NCBI RefSeq assembly: GCF_003122365.1
Contig: NZ_CP029254.1
Location: 3,925,001-3,989,000, forward strand
Length of the DNA stretch: 64,000 nt
Source of the DNA: Streptomyces spongiicola
Lineage (GTDB): Bacteria; Actinomycetota; Actinomycetes; Streptomycetales; Streptomycetaceae
Direction of reading: 5' to 3'
Under the pieces are notes generated by a model. The model saw only the letters and a program-made list of their open reading frames with translations, had not been told where the DNA came from and ran no database searches. Shown piece by piece: positions 43,559 to 52,025 of this stretch. How positions within the stretch are numbered: position 1 is the stretch's first letter; the number at the start of each line of letters is the position of its first letter. Position numbers and translations under genes: made by a program.

Positions 43559-44554
43559 TCAGGCCGGTTGCGGCGCGCTGACCTGCGCCGCCTGCTCCCC
43601 GAGCACGAAGCCGGGGTCGACCTGGGCGGCCAGGTCGCTCCCCGTCTTCGCATTGCCCCAGCTCTCCGCGTTCTTCAGGTGGAAGTGCACCATCTGCCGG
43701 GTGTACCGCACCCAGTCGCGCCGCGCGTAGGAGGCGTCGGCCGCCTGCCGCAGCGTGCGAAGCGCTGCGTGGTTGGGTTCCTCCAGTTCCGCGAAGCGCG
43801 GCGGACGGCCCTTCTCCATCGACCGCACCCAGTCCGAGTGCCCGACGGTCACGAGAAGGTCGTCACCCACCTCCTCGCGCAGGAACCCGAGGTCGTCCGG
43901 ACCCTGGATCTTGTTCCCGACGACCCTGAGCGCAACGCCGAAGTCCCGTGCGTAGTCCCGGTACTGGCGGTACACCGAGACGCCCTTGCGGGTGGGCTCG
44001 GCCACGAGGAACGTCATGTCGAAGCGGGTGAACATGCCGGAGGCGAAGGAGTCGGAGCCCGCCGTCATGTCGACCACGACATACTCGTCCGGGCCGTCGA
44101 CGAGGTGGTTGAGGCACAGCTCCACCGCTCCGACCTTGGAGTGGTAGCAGGCGACGCCGAGGTCCGACTCGGTGAACGGGCCGGTCGCCATCAACCTGAT
44201 CCGCCCGTCGTCGAGCAGCACCGTCCGGGCACAGGCGTCGAAGACCGGGTTGTCCTCAACGACGCGCAGCAGCCGTGATCCCCTTCCGGGCGGCGTCGTC
44301 TTGATCATCTTCTCCGCGGACGTGATCCGCGGATTGGTGCCGCGCAGGTACTCCTTGATCAGCGCCAGGTGGGCGCCCATCGCGGGCAGCCTTCCGGCCT
44401 CGTGTTCGTCGAGTCCGAGCGCGGCGCCGAGGTGCTGGTTGATGTCGGCGTCCACCGCGACGACACGGGCCTGCTGGGCGGCGAGGTGGCGGATGAAGAG
44501 CGAGGACAGCGTCGTCTTGCCGCTACCGCCCTTTCCCACGAAAGCGATCTTCAT
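43559..44554 (-). CDS. MinD/CooC-like P-loop ATPase
   Basis: Protein of 331 aa with the deviant Walker A FVGKGGSGKTTLSSLF carrying the signature Lys, VVAVDADINQHLGAALG and VVVDMTAGSDSFASGM (switch II region). The arrangement is that of CooC/NifH-like maturation or ParA-like ATPases. No CO dehydrogenase or hydrogenase genes are adjacent, so the client is unknown. ATG 44554; divergent from the Fic-like gene by 101 bp. Confidence 0.8.
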   Translation of the reverse strand: MKIAFVGKGGSGKTTLSSLFIRHLAAQQARVVAVDADINQHLGAALGLDEHEAGRLPAMGAHLALIKEYLRGTNPRITSAEKMIKTTPPGRGSRLLRVVEDNPVFDACARTVLLDDGRIRLMATGPFTESDLGVACYHSKVGAVELCLNHLVDGPDEYVVVDMTAGSDSFASGMFTRFDMTFLVAEPTRKGVSVYRQYRDYARDFGVALRVVGNKIQGPDDLGFLREEVGDDLLVTVGHSDWVRSMEKGRPPRFAELEEPNHAALRTLRQAADASYARRDWVRYTRQMVHFHLKNAESWGNAKTGSDLAAQVDPGFVLGEQAAQVSAPQPA

Positions 44555-44655
44555 GTTCAGTAAGGTAGCGGTTCGGTGGCTCGCGGTGCCCGAGGACGGT
44601 GAAGAAGACCACTCCGACGCGGGGCGTGCGGTCGGGGCGCGTAGCCTCCCTGCTT

Positions 44656-45480
44656 ATGAGTACGAACCCCTCTGACCCCCTGGCCGCACTGGGCGATCTT
44701 CCCGGGGCCTCGGATGCCGTGGACTCCGTGCGCAAGGCCGTGGACCGCGTCTACGGGCACCGCGTCATGCGGCGCCGCAGCACCGAGGTCACCTCGGAGG
44801 CAGCGCTCCGCGGAGCCCGGGCGTCTGCCGCGCTCTCGGGCGCGGACTGGGCGCTGGAGGAGGTGCGCCGGCGTACGGACTTCGGCAGCGGGGCAGAGGC
44901 CCGTACGGTGGGGGCCGCCCTCCGGCTGACCGCCGAGGCGGGCCAGCTGCTGTCCGTCTGGAGGCAGTCCCCGCTGCGTGTACTGGCCCGGCTGCATCTG
45001 GTCGCGGAAGGCGGAGCCGCCCCCGCGGACACGGTCGGCAGGCCGCGGCTGGCCGGAGAGCAGGTCGACGAGCCGCTGATCGACGCTCCGCTTCCGGACG
45101 CGGGGGAGGTCGCCGGGCGGCTCGAGGGGCTCTCGCGCCTGGTCATCGCGGGGAGTTCGGCCCCTGCGCTGGTGATGGCCGCCGTGGTGCACGGCGAACT
45201 GCTCGCCCTGCGCCCGTTCTCCTCGGCCAACGGCCTGGTCGCCAGGGCGGCGGAGCGCGTTGTTCTCGTCGGCAGCGGACTGGACCCCAAGTCGATCTGC
45301 CCCGCGGAGGTCGGCCACGCGGAACTCGGCCGCGCGGCGTACCTCAAGGCGTTCGAGGGCTATCTGTCCGGGACCCCGGAGGGGTTGAGCGCCTGGATCG
45401 CCCACTGCGGCCACGCTGTGGAACTCGGTGTCCGGGAGTCGACGGCCGTGTGCGAAGCGCTTCAGCGCGGAGCGGCGTGA
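44656..45480 (+). CDS. Degenerate Fic-fold protein
   Basis: Protein of 274 aa, mostly helical. The segment HGELLALRPFSSANGLVARA aligns with the Fic motif HxFx(D/E)GNGRxxR: the Phe, Asn, Gly and last Arg remain, but the catalytic His is Arg and the acidic residue is Ser. AMP transfer is therefore unlikely. Start ATG 44656. The gene lies beside a MinD-like ATPase and the HAD/ssd genes, a conserved actinobacterial order, and may assist them in an unknown way. Confidence 0.65.
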   Translation: MSTNPSDPLAALGDLPGASDAVDSVRKAVDRVYGHRVMRRRSTEVTSEAALRGARASAALSGADWALEEVRRRTDFGSGAEARTVGAALRLTAEAGQLLSVWRQSPLRVLARLHLVAEGGAAPADTVGRPRLAGEQVDEPLIDAPLPDAGEVAGRLEGLSRLVIAGSSAPALVMAAVVHGELLALRPFSSANGLVARAAERVVLVGSGLDPKSICPAEVGHAELGRAAYLKAFEGYLSGTPEGLSAWIAHCGHAVELGVRESTAVCEALQRGAA

Positions 45481-45854
45481 CGCCGTCCGGCAGGGCCCAA
45501 GGGTGCCGGAGGCGTTGACGGCACTGAAGCCGTCGACGGCGGAGGGCGACGGAGGCTGGGCAAAAGGGCTGCGGCGGTACCGGGTGGTACCGCCGCTGGC
45601 ATGTCGGCCGAGTTACCAAGCGTCCTCGATGTACTGCCCATCAGGTCGGGAACTTTGCCCGTCACCTGGTGCGGCTGGCCCGTATTCGACGGGTCGACGT
45701 CGCGTGGGTGCTCGGCTTCCATGCTCGGTCCGTGGGGCCTTTGTTGCGTAGAAGGTGATCCTCTCGGATGTCCCAGGTCTCGCGGGCCGTTAACTCCTTT
45801 GTACTCCGACCGTACGGCAAGCGGAACCCCCGGCCGCACTTTTTACTTTCCCTC
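45481..45854. other. Intergenic stretch between convergent genes
   Basis: Contains a strong hairpin at 45,571-45,596 and an AT-richer end near 45,840. No gene is seen. Confidence 0.5.
45571..45596 (+). terminator. Terminator hairpin after Fic-fold gene
   Basis: gcggcggtacc / ggtaccgccgc, 11-bp stem and 4-base loop, 91 bp past the stop. Confidence 0.7.
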
Positions 45855-46700
45855 TCAAAGGCGGGCACAGGCGGCAGTGCCGCGACGCCGGCCGGCGTAC
45901 CAGACGAGCCCGGCGGCGACGGCGGCCGCTCCCACCGCCGCGGCCGCGAGGAGTGTGGGGCGCGGGGGCATCGCGAACCCGGGGATCCGCTGCTTCAGCC
46001 GCACCGGCCGGTTGAACACGAGCACCGGCCAGCCGCGTGAGGACGCCTCACGGCGCAGCGCCCGGTCGGGGTTGACCGCGTACGGATGACCCACGGCTTC
46101 CAGCATCGGGAGGTCGGTGACGGAGTCGCTGTAGGCGTAGCAGCGCCCGAGGTCGTACCCCTCGGACGAGGCCAGCTCCTTCACGGCTTCGGCCTTGGTG
46201 GGGCCGTACGCGTAGTACTCCACCTCGCCGGTGAAGCAGCCGTCCTCGCCGACCACCAGCCGCGTCGCCACCACACGATCGGCTCCCAGGAGCTCGCCGA
46301 TCGGCTCGACGACCTCGGCGCCCGAACTGGAGACGATGACGACGTCGCGGCCGGCGGTGTGATGGTCCTCGATCAGTGAGGCGGCCTCGTCGTAGATGAT
46401 CGGGTCGATGAGATCGTGCAGGGTCTCGGCGACGATCTCCTTCACCTGCTCCACGTTCCAGCCCTTGCAGAGCGAGGACAAGTACTTCCGCATTCGCTCC
46501 ATCTGGTCGTGGTCGGCACCGCCCGAGAGAAAGACGAACTGGGTGTAGGCCGTCCTGAGCACGGCGCGGCGGTTGATCAGCCCTCCGTGGTAGAAGGACT
46601 TGCTGAAGGTCAGCGCCGATGACTTCGCGATGACCGTCTTGTCCAGGTCAAAGAAGGCTGCTGTGCGCGGCAAGGAGTGGTTTTCCACGACGCAGAGCAT
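45855..46700 (-). CDS. HAD-IB family hydrolase, membrane-anchored
   Basis: Protein of 281 aa in the HAD phosphatase superfamily, subclass IB (SerB-like): AAFFDLDKTVIAKSSALTF (nucleophile Asp), VVIVSSSGAEVVEPI (motif II), the Lys in YGPTKAEAVKEL and CYAYSDSVTDLPMLEAVG (motif IV). A C-terminal helix (TLLAAAAVGAAAVAAGLVWY) anchors it in the membrane. Actinobacterial members are thought to act on phosphoserine-like or lipid phosphates. ATG 46700; starts also exist at GTG codons just inside. Confidence 0.87.
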   Translation of the reverse strand: MLCVVENHSLPRTAAFFDLDKTVIAKSSALTFSKSFYHGGLINRRAVLRTAYTQFVFLSGGADHDQMERMRKYLSSLCKGWNVEQVKEIVAETLHDLIDPIIYDEAASLIEDHHTAGRDVVIVSSSGAEVVEPIGELLGADRVVATRLVVGEDGCFTGEVEYYAYGPTKAEAVKELASSEGYDLGRCYAYSDSVTDLPMLEAVGHPYAVNPDRALRREASSRGWPVLVFNRPVRLKQRIPGFAMPPRPTLLAAAAVGAAAVAAGLVWYAGRRRGTAACARL

Positions 46701-46835
46701 ATGCGCCCTCCATTCGGCGTAAGGTGGGGCGCGTGGGTTTGCCTGAGAAGGCTCTCGGGTACACCATGGAAGTCACGGATCGTTCGCGACCGTGCTAACC
46801 CGGTCCGACTCCTCCCCCCCCGAGTCGGCCGTGGG

Positions 46836-46870
46836 GACGACCCCCGCTCTCCCCCCCGGCGGGGGTCGTC
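46836..46870 (+). terminator. Strong hairpin (terminator or attenuator)
   Basis: gacgacccccgc / gcgggggtcgtc, 12-bp stem, preceded by ccgactc / gagtcgg at 46,805-46,828. Two hairpins in series upstream of the ssd start resemble a transcription attenuator or the end of a short transcript. Confidence 0.6.
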
Positions 46871-47027
46871 GCATGTCCGGACGCGTTTTTGTCGGCCATC
46901 GCCGATCACTCTCCCCCTTGCTGCCCGGAACGGCGCTGTCCGCCGTCTCCGCTCGACAGTCACTCTGCGTGAGCAGAGTGCTGCGCTGCGGAAATCATGC
47001 CGTAAGTCACCGGTACGGGCTACCGGG

Positions 47028-47054
47028 TTATTCACAAGCGGTGAGTTATCCACA
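47028..47054. promoter_or_regulatory. Two DnaA-box-like sites
   Basis: ttattcaca at 47,028-47,036 and ttatccaca at 47,046-47,054, same orientation, 9 bp between them. The second equals the classical DnaA box. They lie about 190 bp upstream of the ssd start. Confidence 0.5.
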
Positions 47055-47243
47055 GTTTTTGAGCAAGATCCACACGATTTTCCGTCACCCTGCACGGTGA
47101 TTCCGCCCGTGAAGTTCTCGGGCTGGAGGAATCACCGATCCCGGATCGCTCCCACGACAAGTGGGAGCGGTCCGGCACGCGGGGACTGCCGCACGGCACC
47201 CTGCGAGAGCCGCCGCGGCTGCGCGGCGAGAGGGGGACAAGAC

Positions 47244-48419
47244 GTGGTGGGACACATGATGGCCGGGGCGCCGGGCGCCGACCGTGCCGGCCGTGCTGAG
47301 GGCGCCGACCGTGCCGAGGGCGCTGACGGCGCTGACGGCGGCGAGGGGCTCCGGGGCGAGAGCCGGGCCGGCCCCTTGATCATCACCGAGGATCCGGCAC
47401 TCCTGGACGACCTGCTGCGGCTGTGCGCCGCGGCGGGCGCCGAGCCTCAGGTGCACCACGCGGTGCCGGAAGCCCACGGCGGCTGGGACGCTGCCCCCCT
47501 GGTCCTGGTCGGTGACGACGCGGCAGCCCGGTGCGTCGGAGCCACCCGCCGGAGGGGTGTCCTCCTCGTCGGGCACGATCAGGATGATCCGCAGGTGTGG
47601 CGCCGGGCGGTGGAGATCGGCGCCGACTGCGTGCTGAGGCTCCCGGACGCCGAGGGATGGCTCGTCGACAGGATCGCCGACGTCGCCGAGGGCGCGGGCC
47701 GCCCGGCGCTCACCGTCGGCGTGATCGGCGGGCGGGGCGGAGCGGGTGCGTCCACGCTGGCCTGCGCGCTCGCGGTGACAGCGGCCCGCGAAGGGCGGCG
47801 CACGATGCTCGTCGACGGTGATCCGCTCGGCGGCGGCCTCGACGTGCTCCTCGGCGGAGAGCAGCAGGCCGGGCGGCGCTGGCCCGACTTCGCGGCGTCC
47901 AGAGGCCGCGTCGCCGGCGGGGCGCTGGAGGAGGCGCTGCCATCGGTACACGGGCTGCGGGTGCTCAGCTGGGACCGGGGCGACTCGGTGGCGATTCCGC
48001 CGGAGGCCATGCGGTCGGTGCTGGCCGCCGCACGCAGGCGCGGTGGCGTCGTCGTCGTGGATCTGCCCCGCCGGGTCGACGAGGGGACCGCGGAGGCACT
48101 CGCCCAACTCGACGTCGGGCTCCTCGTGGTGCCGGGGGATCTGCGTGCCGTGGCGGCCGCGCGGCGGGTCGCCTCGACGGTCCGCATGGTGCTGGGCGAT
48201 CTGCGGGCCGTCGTCCGCGGGCCCTGGGGCTCGGGGCTCGACGAGCAGTGGGTTGCCGAGGCGCTGGAACTGCCACTGGCCGGTGAACTCCCCCTGGAAG
48301 CGGGGCTGGCCGCCGATCTCGATGCGGGAGTTCCGCCGGGCGCCGGGGACCGCGACCCGCTCGCCCGGTTCTGTACCGCCTTCTGGGCGCGGGTGCACTC
48401 CGGTGGAGGTGCGCAGTGA
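47244..48419 (+). CDS. ssd: Septum-site-determining protein Ssd (TadZ/MinD-like)
   Basis: Protein of 391 aa. After a Gly/Ala/Asp-rich start, residues about 45-150 form a receiver-like domain and the rest a MinD/ParA-like domain. The P-loop reads VIGGRGGAGASTLACALA, lacking both usual Lys residues, as in the Ssd group and atypical TadZ. VDGDPLGGGLDVLLGG and VVVDLPRRVDEG follow. Ssd of actinobacteria affects septation and heads the tad operon. GTG 47244 has agaggggg upstream. GTGA overlap with tadA. Confidence 0.87.
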   Translation: MVGHMMAGAPGADRAGRAEGADRAEGADGADGGEGLRGESRAGPLIITEDPALLDDLLRLCAAAGAEPQVHHAVPEAHGGWDAAPLVLVGDDAAARCVGATRRRGVLLVGHDQDDPQVWRRAVEIGADCVLRLPDAEGWLVDRIADVAEGAGRPALTVGVIGGRGGAGASTLACALAVTAAREGRRTMLVDGDPLGGGLDVLLGGEQQAGRRWPDFAASRGRVAGGALEEALPSVHGLRVLSWDRGDSVAIPPEAMRSVLAAARRRGGVVVVDLPRRVDEGTAEALAQLDVGLLVVPGDLRAVAAARRVASTVRMVLGDLRAVVRGPWGSGLDEQWVAEALELPLAGELPLEAGLAADLDAGVPPGAGDRDPLARFCTAFWARVHSGGGAQ

Positions 48420-49561
48420 CAGCGGTGCTTCTCGAAGCGGTGCGTCAGCGCCTGGCGGAGAGCGGGGTGGAACCGACCCCGGCGGGGGTCGCGGCGGCAC
48501 TGCGGGCGCACGGGCGGCTGCTCGGGGACGCGGAGGTGCTCGGTGCCGCCGAGGAACTGCGGTGCGAACTGGTCGGCACCGGGCCGCTGGAGCCGCTTCT
48601 CGCGGACCCCGCCGTGACCGACGTGCTGGTCTCGGCACCGGACCGGGTGTGGGTCGACCGGGGCTGCGGACTCCGGCTGACGGACGTGGGCTTCACCGAT
48701 GCGGCGGCGGTGCGCCGGCTGGCGCAGCGGCTCGCGGCTGTGGCGGGGCGGCGGCTGGACGACGCCCGCCCCTGGGTGGACGCGCGGCTTCCCGACGGCA
48801 CCCGGATGCACGCGGTGCTGCCTCCGGTGGCCGTCGGCTCGACCTGCCTCTCGCTGAGGGTGGTCAGACCCCGGGCGTTCTCGCTGGGCGAGCTGACGGA
48901 GGCCGGGACGGTACCGCCGGGCGGTGACCGGCTCTTCAGGGCGCTGATCGACGCCAGGGTCTCCTATCTCGTCAGCGGTGGCACGGGCTCCGGGAAGACG
49001 ACGCTGCTGTCCACCCTGCTGGGACTGGTGGGCGGGCACGAACGCATCGTGCTCGCGGAGGACTCGGCGGAACTGCGTCCCGACCATCCGCACGTGGTGC
49101 GGCTGGAATCGCGTCCGGCCAACCAGGAGGGCGCCGGCCTGGTGACCCTTCGCGACCTGGTGCGCCAGGCGCTCCGGATGCGCCCCGACCGGTTGGTCGT
49201 CGGCGAGGTGCGCGGTTCCGAGGTGACCGATCTGCTGGCGGCGTTGAACACCGGGCACGACGGGTGCGGGACCGTCCATGCGAACACGGCCGCGGATGTC
49301 CCCGCACGGCTGGAGGCTCTGGGCACGGCCGCCGGTCTCGACCGGCTCGCTCTGCACAGCCAGTTGGCCGCGGCACTGTCGGTCGTGGTGCATCTTGTCC
49401 GGGGGCGGGACGGCGGCCGCCGCGTCGCCGAGATCCACGTTCTTGAGCGGGACGCGACGGGGCTGGTGGCGACCGTGCCCGCGCTGCGCTGGGGCGCGGA
49501 GCACTTCGTCCGCGAGCGCGGCTGGGAGCGGCTGCGATCGCTGATCGGGGGATCGCGATGA
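48416..49561 (+). CDS. tadA: TadA/CpaF-type secretion ATPase
   Basis: Hexameric ATPase of 381 aa that drives assembly of Flp-type pili. Motifs: VSGGTGSGKTTLLSTL (Walker A), VLAEDSAELRPDHPHVV (Asp box), PDRLVVGEVRGSEV (Walker B) and GHDGCGTVHANTAAD (His box). The N-terminal domain binds the membrane partners TadB/TadC. Starts inside the ssd stop; ends in the tadB start. Confidence 0.93.
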   Translation: MTAVLLEAVRQRLAESGVEPTPAGVAAALRAHGRLLGDAEVLGAAEELRCELVGTGPLEPLLADPAVTDVLVSAPDRVWVDRGCGLRLTDVGFTDAAAVRRLAQRLAAVAGRRLDDARPWVDARLPDGTRMHAVLPPVAVGSTCLSLRVVRPRAFSLGELTEAGTVPPGGDRLFRALIDARVSYLVSGGTGSGKTTLLSTLLGLVGGHERIVLAEDSAELRPDHPHVVRLESRPANQEGAGLVTLRDLVRQALRMRPDRLVVGEVRGSEVTDLLAALNTGHDGCGTVHANTAADVPARLEALGTAAGLDRLALHSQLAAALSVVVHLVRGRDGGRRVAEIHVLERDATGLVATVPALRWGAEHFVRERGWERLRSLIGGSR

Positions 49562-50418
49562 CGACGGTGGCGATGTACACGGCGGTGTGCGCGGCGGTGT
49601 GCGCGGGGGCTGCCGTCTGCCTGACGGTCGGCCGCGACGAGGGACTGCGGCGGGCGCGGCTGCTGCTGGCGTCCGGCAGCCTGGTTCGGGAGGGGCCCCG
49701 ACGGCTCCCGGTTCACTGGAGGAGACTCGTCGACCCGATGCGGCGGGAGTGGCTGTGCCTGCCGGCGGGCGTGCTTCTGGCCGTCCTCGGGGAGTCGGTG
49801 CTTCCACTGCTCGCGGGCGCGGTGGCCGTCCCTCTGACAGGGCGCCGGCTGAGGGCTTCCGAGCAGCGCAGGGCGGAGGCCGACAGAGCGGCCGCGGTGA
49901 TCGCGCTGTGCGGCGGCATCGTGGGGGAGCTGAGGGCCGGAGGCCAGCCGGGACAGGCGCTGCTGGCCGCGGGCCGGGCCACCGGCGCGCTGGGCGCCGC
50001 CGAGGCGGCGGTGCTGTCCGCCGCCCGGTTCGGCGGGGACGTTCCCGCCGAACTGAGGCGCGCGTCCCGTGAGCCGGGAGCCGAGGGGCTGGCCGGGCTG
50101 GCAGCCTGCTGGCTTGTCGCCGTCGACAGTGGTGCCGGTCTGGCGGCGGGGCTCGACCGGCTCGAGGCCGCCCTCAGGTCGGAGCGGGATCAACAGGCAT
50201 CCCTGCGAGCTCAGTTGGCGGGAGCCCGGGCGACGGTCGTGGTGCTGGCACTGCTACCGGTGATCGGGCTTGCTCTCGGCTGGGCGCTCGGCGCTGATCC
50301 CCTGCGGATCCTGCTGCACAGCCCCGCGGGACTTGGCTGCCTCGTGGTGGGCGGACTGCTGGAGGCCGTCGGACTGTACTGGGCCGCTCGTATCGTGCGG
50401 GCGGCGGAGCGGCCATGA
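49558..50418 (+). CDS. tadB: TadB-like GspF-family membrane protein
   Basis: Protein of 286 aa with hydrophobic helices at both ends (VLLAVLGESVLPLLAGAVAV; ATVVVLALLPVIGLALGWAL; GLGCLVVGGLLEAVGLYWA) and a T2SS F-type cytoplasmic bundle between (GGIVGELRAGGQPGQALLAAG). Forms the inner-membrane platform with TadC. ATGA overlaps on both sides. Confidence 0.88.
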   Translation: MTTVAMYTAVCAAVCAGAAVCLTVGRDEGLRRARLLLASGSLVREGPRRLPVHWRRLVDPMRREWLCLPAGVLLAVLGESVLPLLAGAVAVPLTGRRLRASEQRRAEADRAAAVIALCGGIVGELRAGGQPGQALLAAGRATGALGAAEAAVLSAARFGGDVPAELRRASREPGAEGLAGLAACWLVAVDSGAGLAAGLDRLEAALRSERDQQASLRAQLAGARATVVVLALLPVIGLALGWALGADPLRILLHSPAGLGCLVVGGLLEAVGLYWAARIVRAAERP

Positions 50419-51209
50419 GCGACGAGTTCATCAGAGGCATGGGCATCGCATTCCTGCTCTGCGCGCCCGCGGCATGGATGGTGAGGGGGCGTCTGCGGCT
50501 CCGGCGGGCGCGCAGACGGCTCCATGCCCTCCTGGGGCCGAGCGCTGTGCCGCACCGGACACGGCGGCTCCGTCGGCGCCCGGTTGGCGCCTCAGCGAAG
50601 CTGGGGCCATGGGCACCGGTGATCGTGGCGGTGGCCACCGGCTGGGTCCTGGCAGGGGGAGTCACGGGGTGCCTGCTGGGATTCGCCGGGGCGTACGCCC
50701 TGCGCAGATGGCAGCTCGGTCGTGCTCGAGACCGGGCGGAGGGCGCCTGGGTGAGCGCGGTGTCCGGGCAACTGCCCCTCGCCGCTGAACTCCTGGCGGC
50801 CTGTGCCTCGGCCGGAGCCGGACCGCGTGAGGCGGCGCGTGCGGCCGGGCAGTCGCTTGGAGGGCCGGTCGGAGAGCGGCTGGAGCAGACGGCGGCCGAG
50901 CTTCGGCTGGGAAGCGAACCTGCCCGTGCATGGGGGAGGTTCGGGGAGATCCCGGGTGCGGCGGCGCTCGCCCGCTGCCTGGAGCAGGCGGCCGCATCGG
51001 GAGCGCCGGCCGCCGAGCCGGTCGCCCGGCTCGCTGCGGGTCTCCGGGCGGAGCGGGCCCGCGCCGCGGCGTCCCGGGCGCAACGCGCCCAGGTGCTGAT
51101 CACCGCACCGGTGGGGCTCTGCTTTCTGCCCGCCTTTCTCGCGGTCGGGGTGGCTCCCGTGGTGATCGGTCTGGCGACAGGGCTGCTGCAGGGGAAGGGA
51201 GGCAGCTGA
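50415..51209 (+). CDS. tadC: TadC-like GspF-family membrane protein
   Basis: Protein of 264 aa of the same fold as TadB: VIVAVATGWVLAGGVTGCLL helix, cytoplasmic ELLAACASAGAGPREAARA bundle and a C-terminal ITAPVGLCFLPAFLAVGVAP helix. With tadB it completes the platform of the pilus machine. Confidence 0.87.
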   Translation: MSDEFIRGMGIAFLLCAPAAWMVRGRLRLRRARRRLHALLGPSAVPHRTRRLRRRPVGASAKLGPWAPVIVAVATGWVLAGGVTGCLLGFAGAYALRRWQLGRARDRAEGAWVSAVSGQLPLAAELLAACASAGAGPREAARAAGQSLGGPVGERLEQTAAELRLGSEPARAWGRFGEIPGAAALARCLEQAAASGAPAAEPVARLAAGLRAERARAAASRAQRAQVLITAPVGLCFLPAFLAVGVAPVVIGLATGLLQGKGGS

Positions 51210-51260
51210 CCGGTGGCACACCCCACCAGCCCGTCGGTGTCGGCAGCATCGGCTTCAGCA

Positions 51261-51305
51261 ATCACAGCAATCACAGCAATCACAGCAACCGCATCAATCA
51301 CAGCA
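51261..51305 (+). repeat. 9-bp tandem repeat before the pilin gene
   Basis: atcacagca is present three times in tandem and once more after a short gap. It sits between tadC and the pilin-like gene, where it may tune mRNA processing or, if translated, add an Asn/His/Ser run. Confidence 0.7.
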
Positions 51306-51367
51306 ACCGCCTCAGCGGGTCAACGGCATCGACAGCAGCGGCGGAATTCGCCAACGAGGAGATCGAC

Positions 51368-51646
51368 ATGATCATCAACGACCTGAGGGCCTGGACGACG
51401 GGATACACCGGAAGGAAGCTCGCCTCCAACATGTGCACCCGGGTTGTCGCCCGGACCAGGGGGATTCTCACCAGGGCTCGCGACCGGCTGCCCCGTGGCG
51501 ACGCCGGGATGACGACATCGGAGTATGCGATTGGCACGATCGCGGCGTGTGCCTTCGCGGCCGTGCTGTATCAGGTGATCACGAGCGACACGGTCTCCGG
51601 GGCACTTGAGTCGATCATCGGCAAGGCGCTCAGTGCGCAGTTCTGA
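51368..51646 (+). CDS. DUF4244 Flp-pilin-like protein
   Basis: Protein of 92 aa. The core GDAGMTTSEYAIGTIAACAF resembles a type IV/Flp prepilin: Gly, a Thr-Thr-Ser-Glu-Tyr start of the helix with Glu at position 5, then a hydrophobic helix to about residue 70. It would be the structural subunit handled by the Tad machine. ATG 51368 is preceded by gaggag. Confidence 0.83.
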   Translation: MIINDLRAWTTGYTGRKLASNMCTRVVARTRGILTRARDRLPRGDAGMTTSEYAIGTIAACAFAAVLYQVITSDTVSGALESIIGKALSAQF

Positions 51647-52025
51647 CGCCGCCGCCACTGCGGGCCCGCTCCCCGGGGCGGAACGGGGATCGGTCACAGC
51701 GGAAGCAGCGCTGGCCGTGCCGGCGCTGCTGGTGTTCACGATGGCGCTGGTCTGGGCGCTGATGGCGGCGTCGGCGCAGATCCAGTGCGTGGACGCCGCC
51801 AGGGCGGGGGCCCGGGCGGCCGCCCGCTCGGAACCCGAGGCCGCCGCGGTCTCCGCCGCCCGTTCGGCCGCACCGCCTGGGGCGAAGATCTCACTGGGCA
51901 GGGACGGAGATTTCTGGCGGGTGCGGGTCGAGGCCCCGAGCCCAGGCCCCGTGGCACCGTCCCTCACTCTGGCGGCCGAAGCGGTCGCACTCGCGGAGGA
52001 CGCGGTGGGGAGAGGCGAACCATGA
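51633..52025 (+). CDS. TadE-like pseudopilin
   Basis: Protein of 130 aa, GTG 51633, overlapping the pilin gene by 14 bp. ERGSVTAEAALAVPALLVFT is the TadE signature with its conserved Glu, followed by a membrane helix and an extracytoplasmic region with a Cys. ATGA overlap with the next gene. Confidence 0.87.
   Translation: MRSSDAAATAGPLPGAERGSVTAEAALAVPALLVFTMALVWALMAASAQIQCVDAARAGARAAARSEPEAAAVSAARSAAPPGAKISLGRDGDFWRVRVEAPSPGPVAPSLTLAAEAVALAEDAVGRGEP

Larger units (their letters stand above)
46701..47243. other. Leader region of the ssd-tad operon
   Basis: A 543-bp gene-free region between divergent genes. It holds two GC hairpins (46,805-46,828 and 46,836-46,870), a small hairpin cactctgc-gtga-gcagagtg (46,961-46,980) and two DnaA-box-like 9-mers close together. 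See the separate entries. Confidence 0.55.

Noticed and set aside
47579..49807. 742-aa minus ORF across ssd-tadA
   Set aside because: Arg/Pro/Ser-rich shadow; the plus genes overlap neatly and show all motifs.
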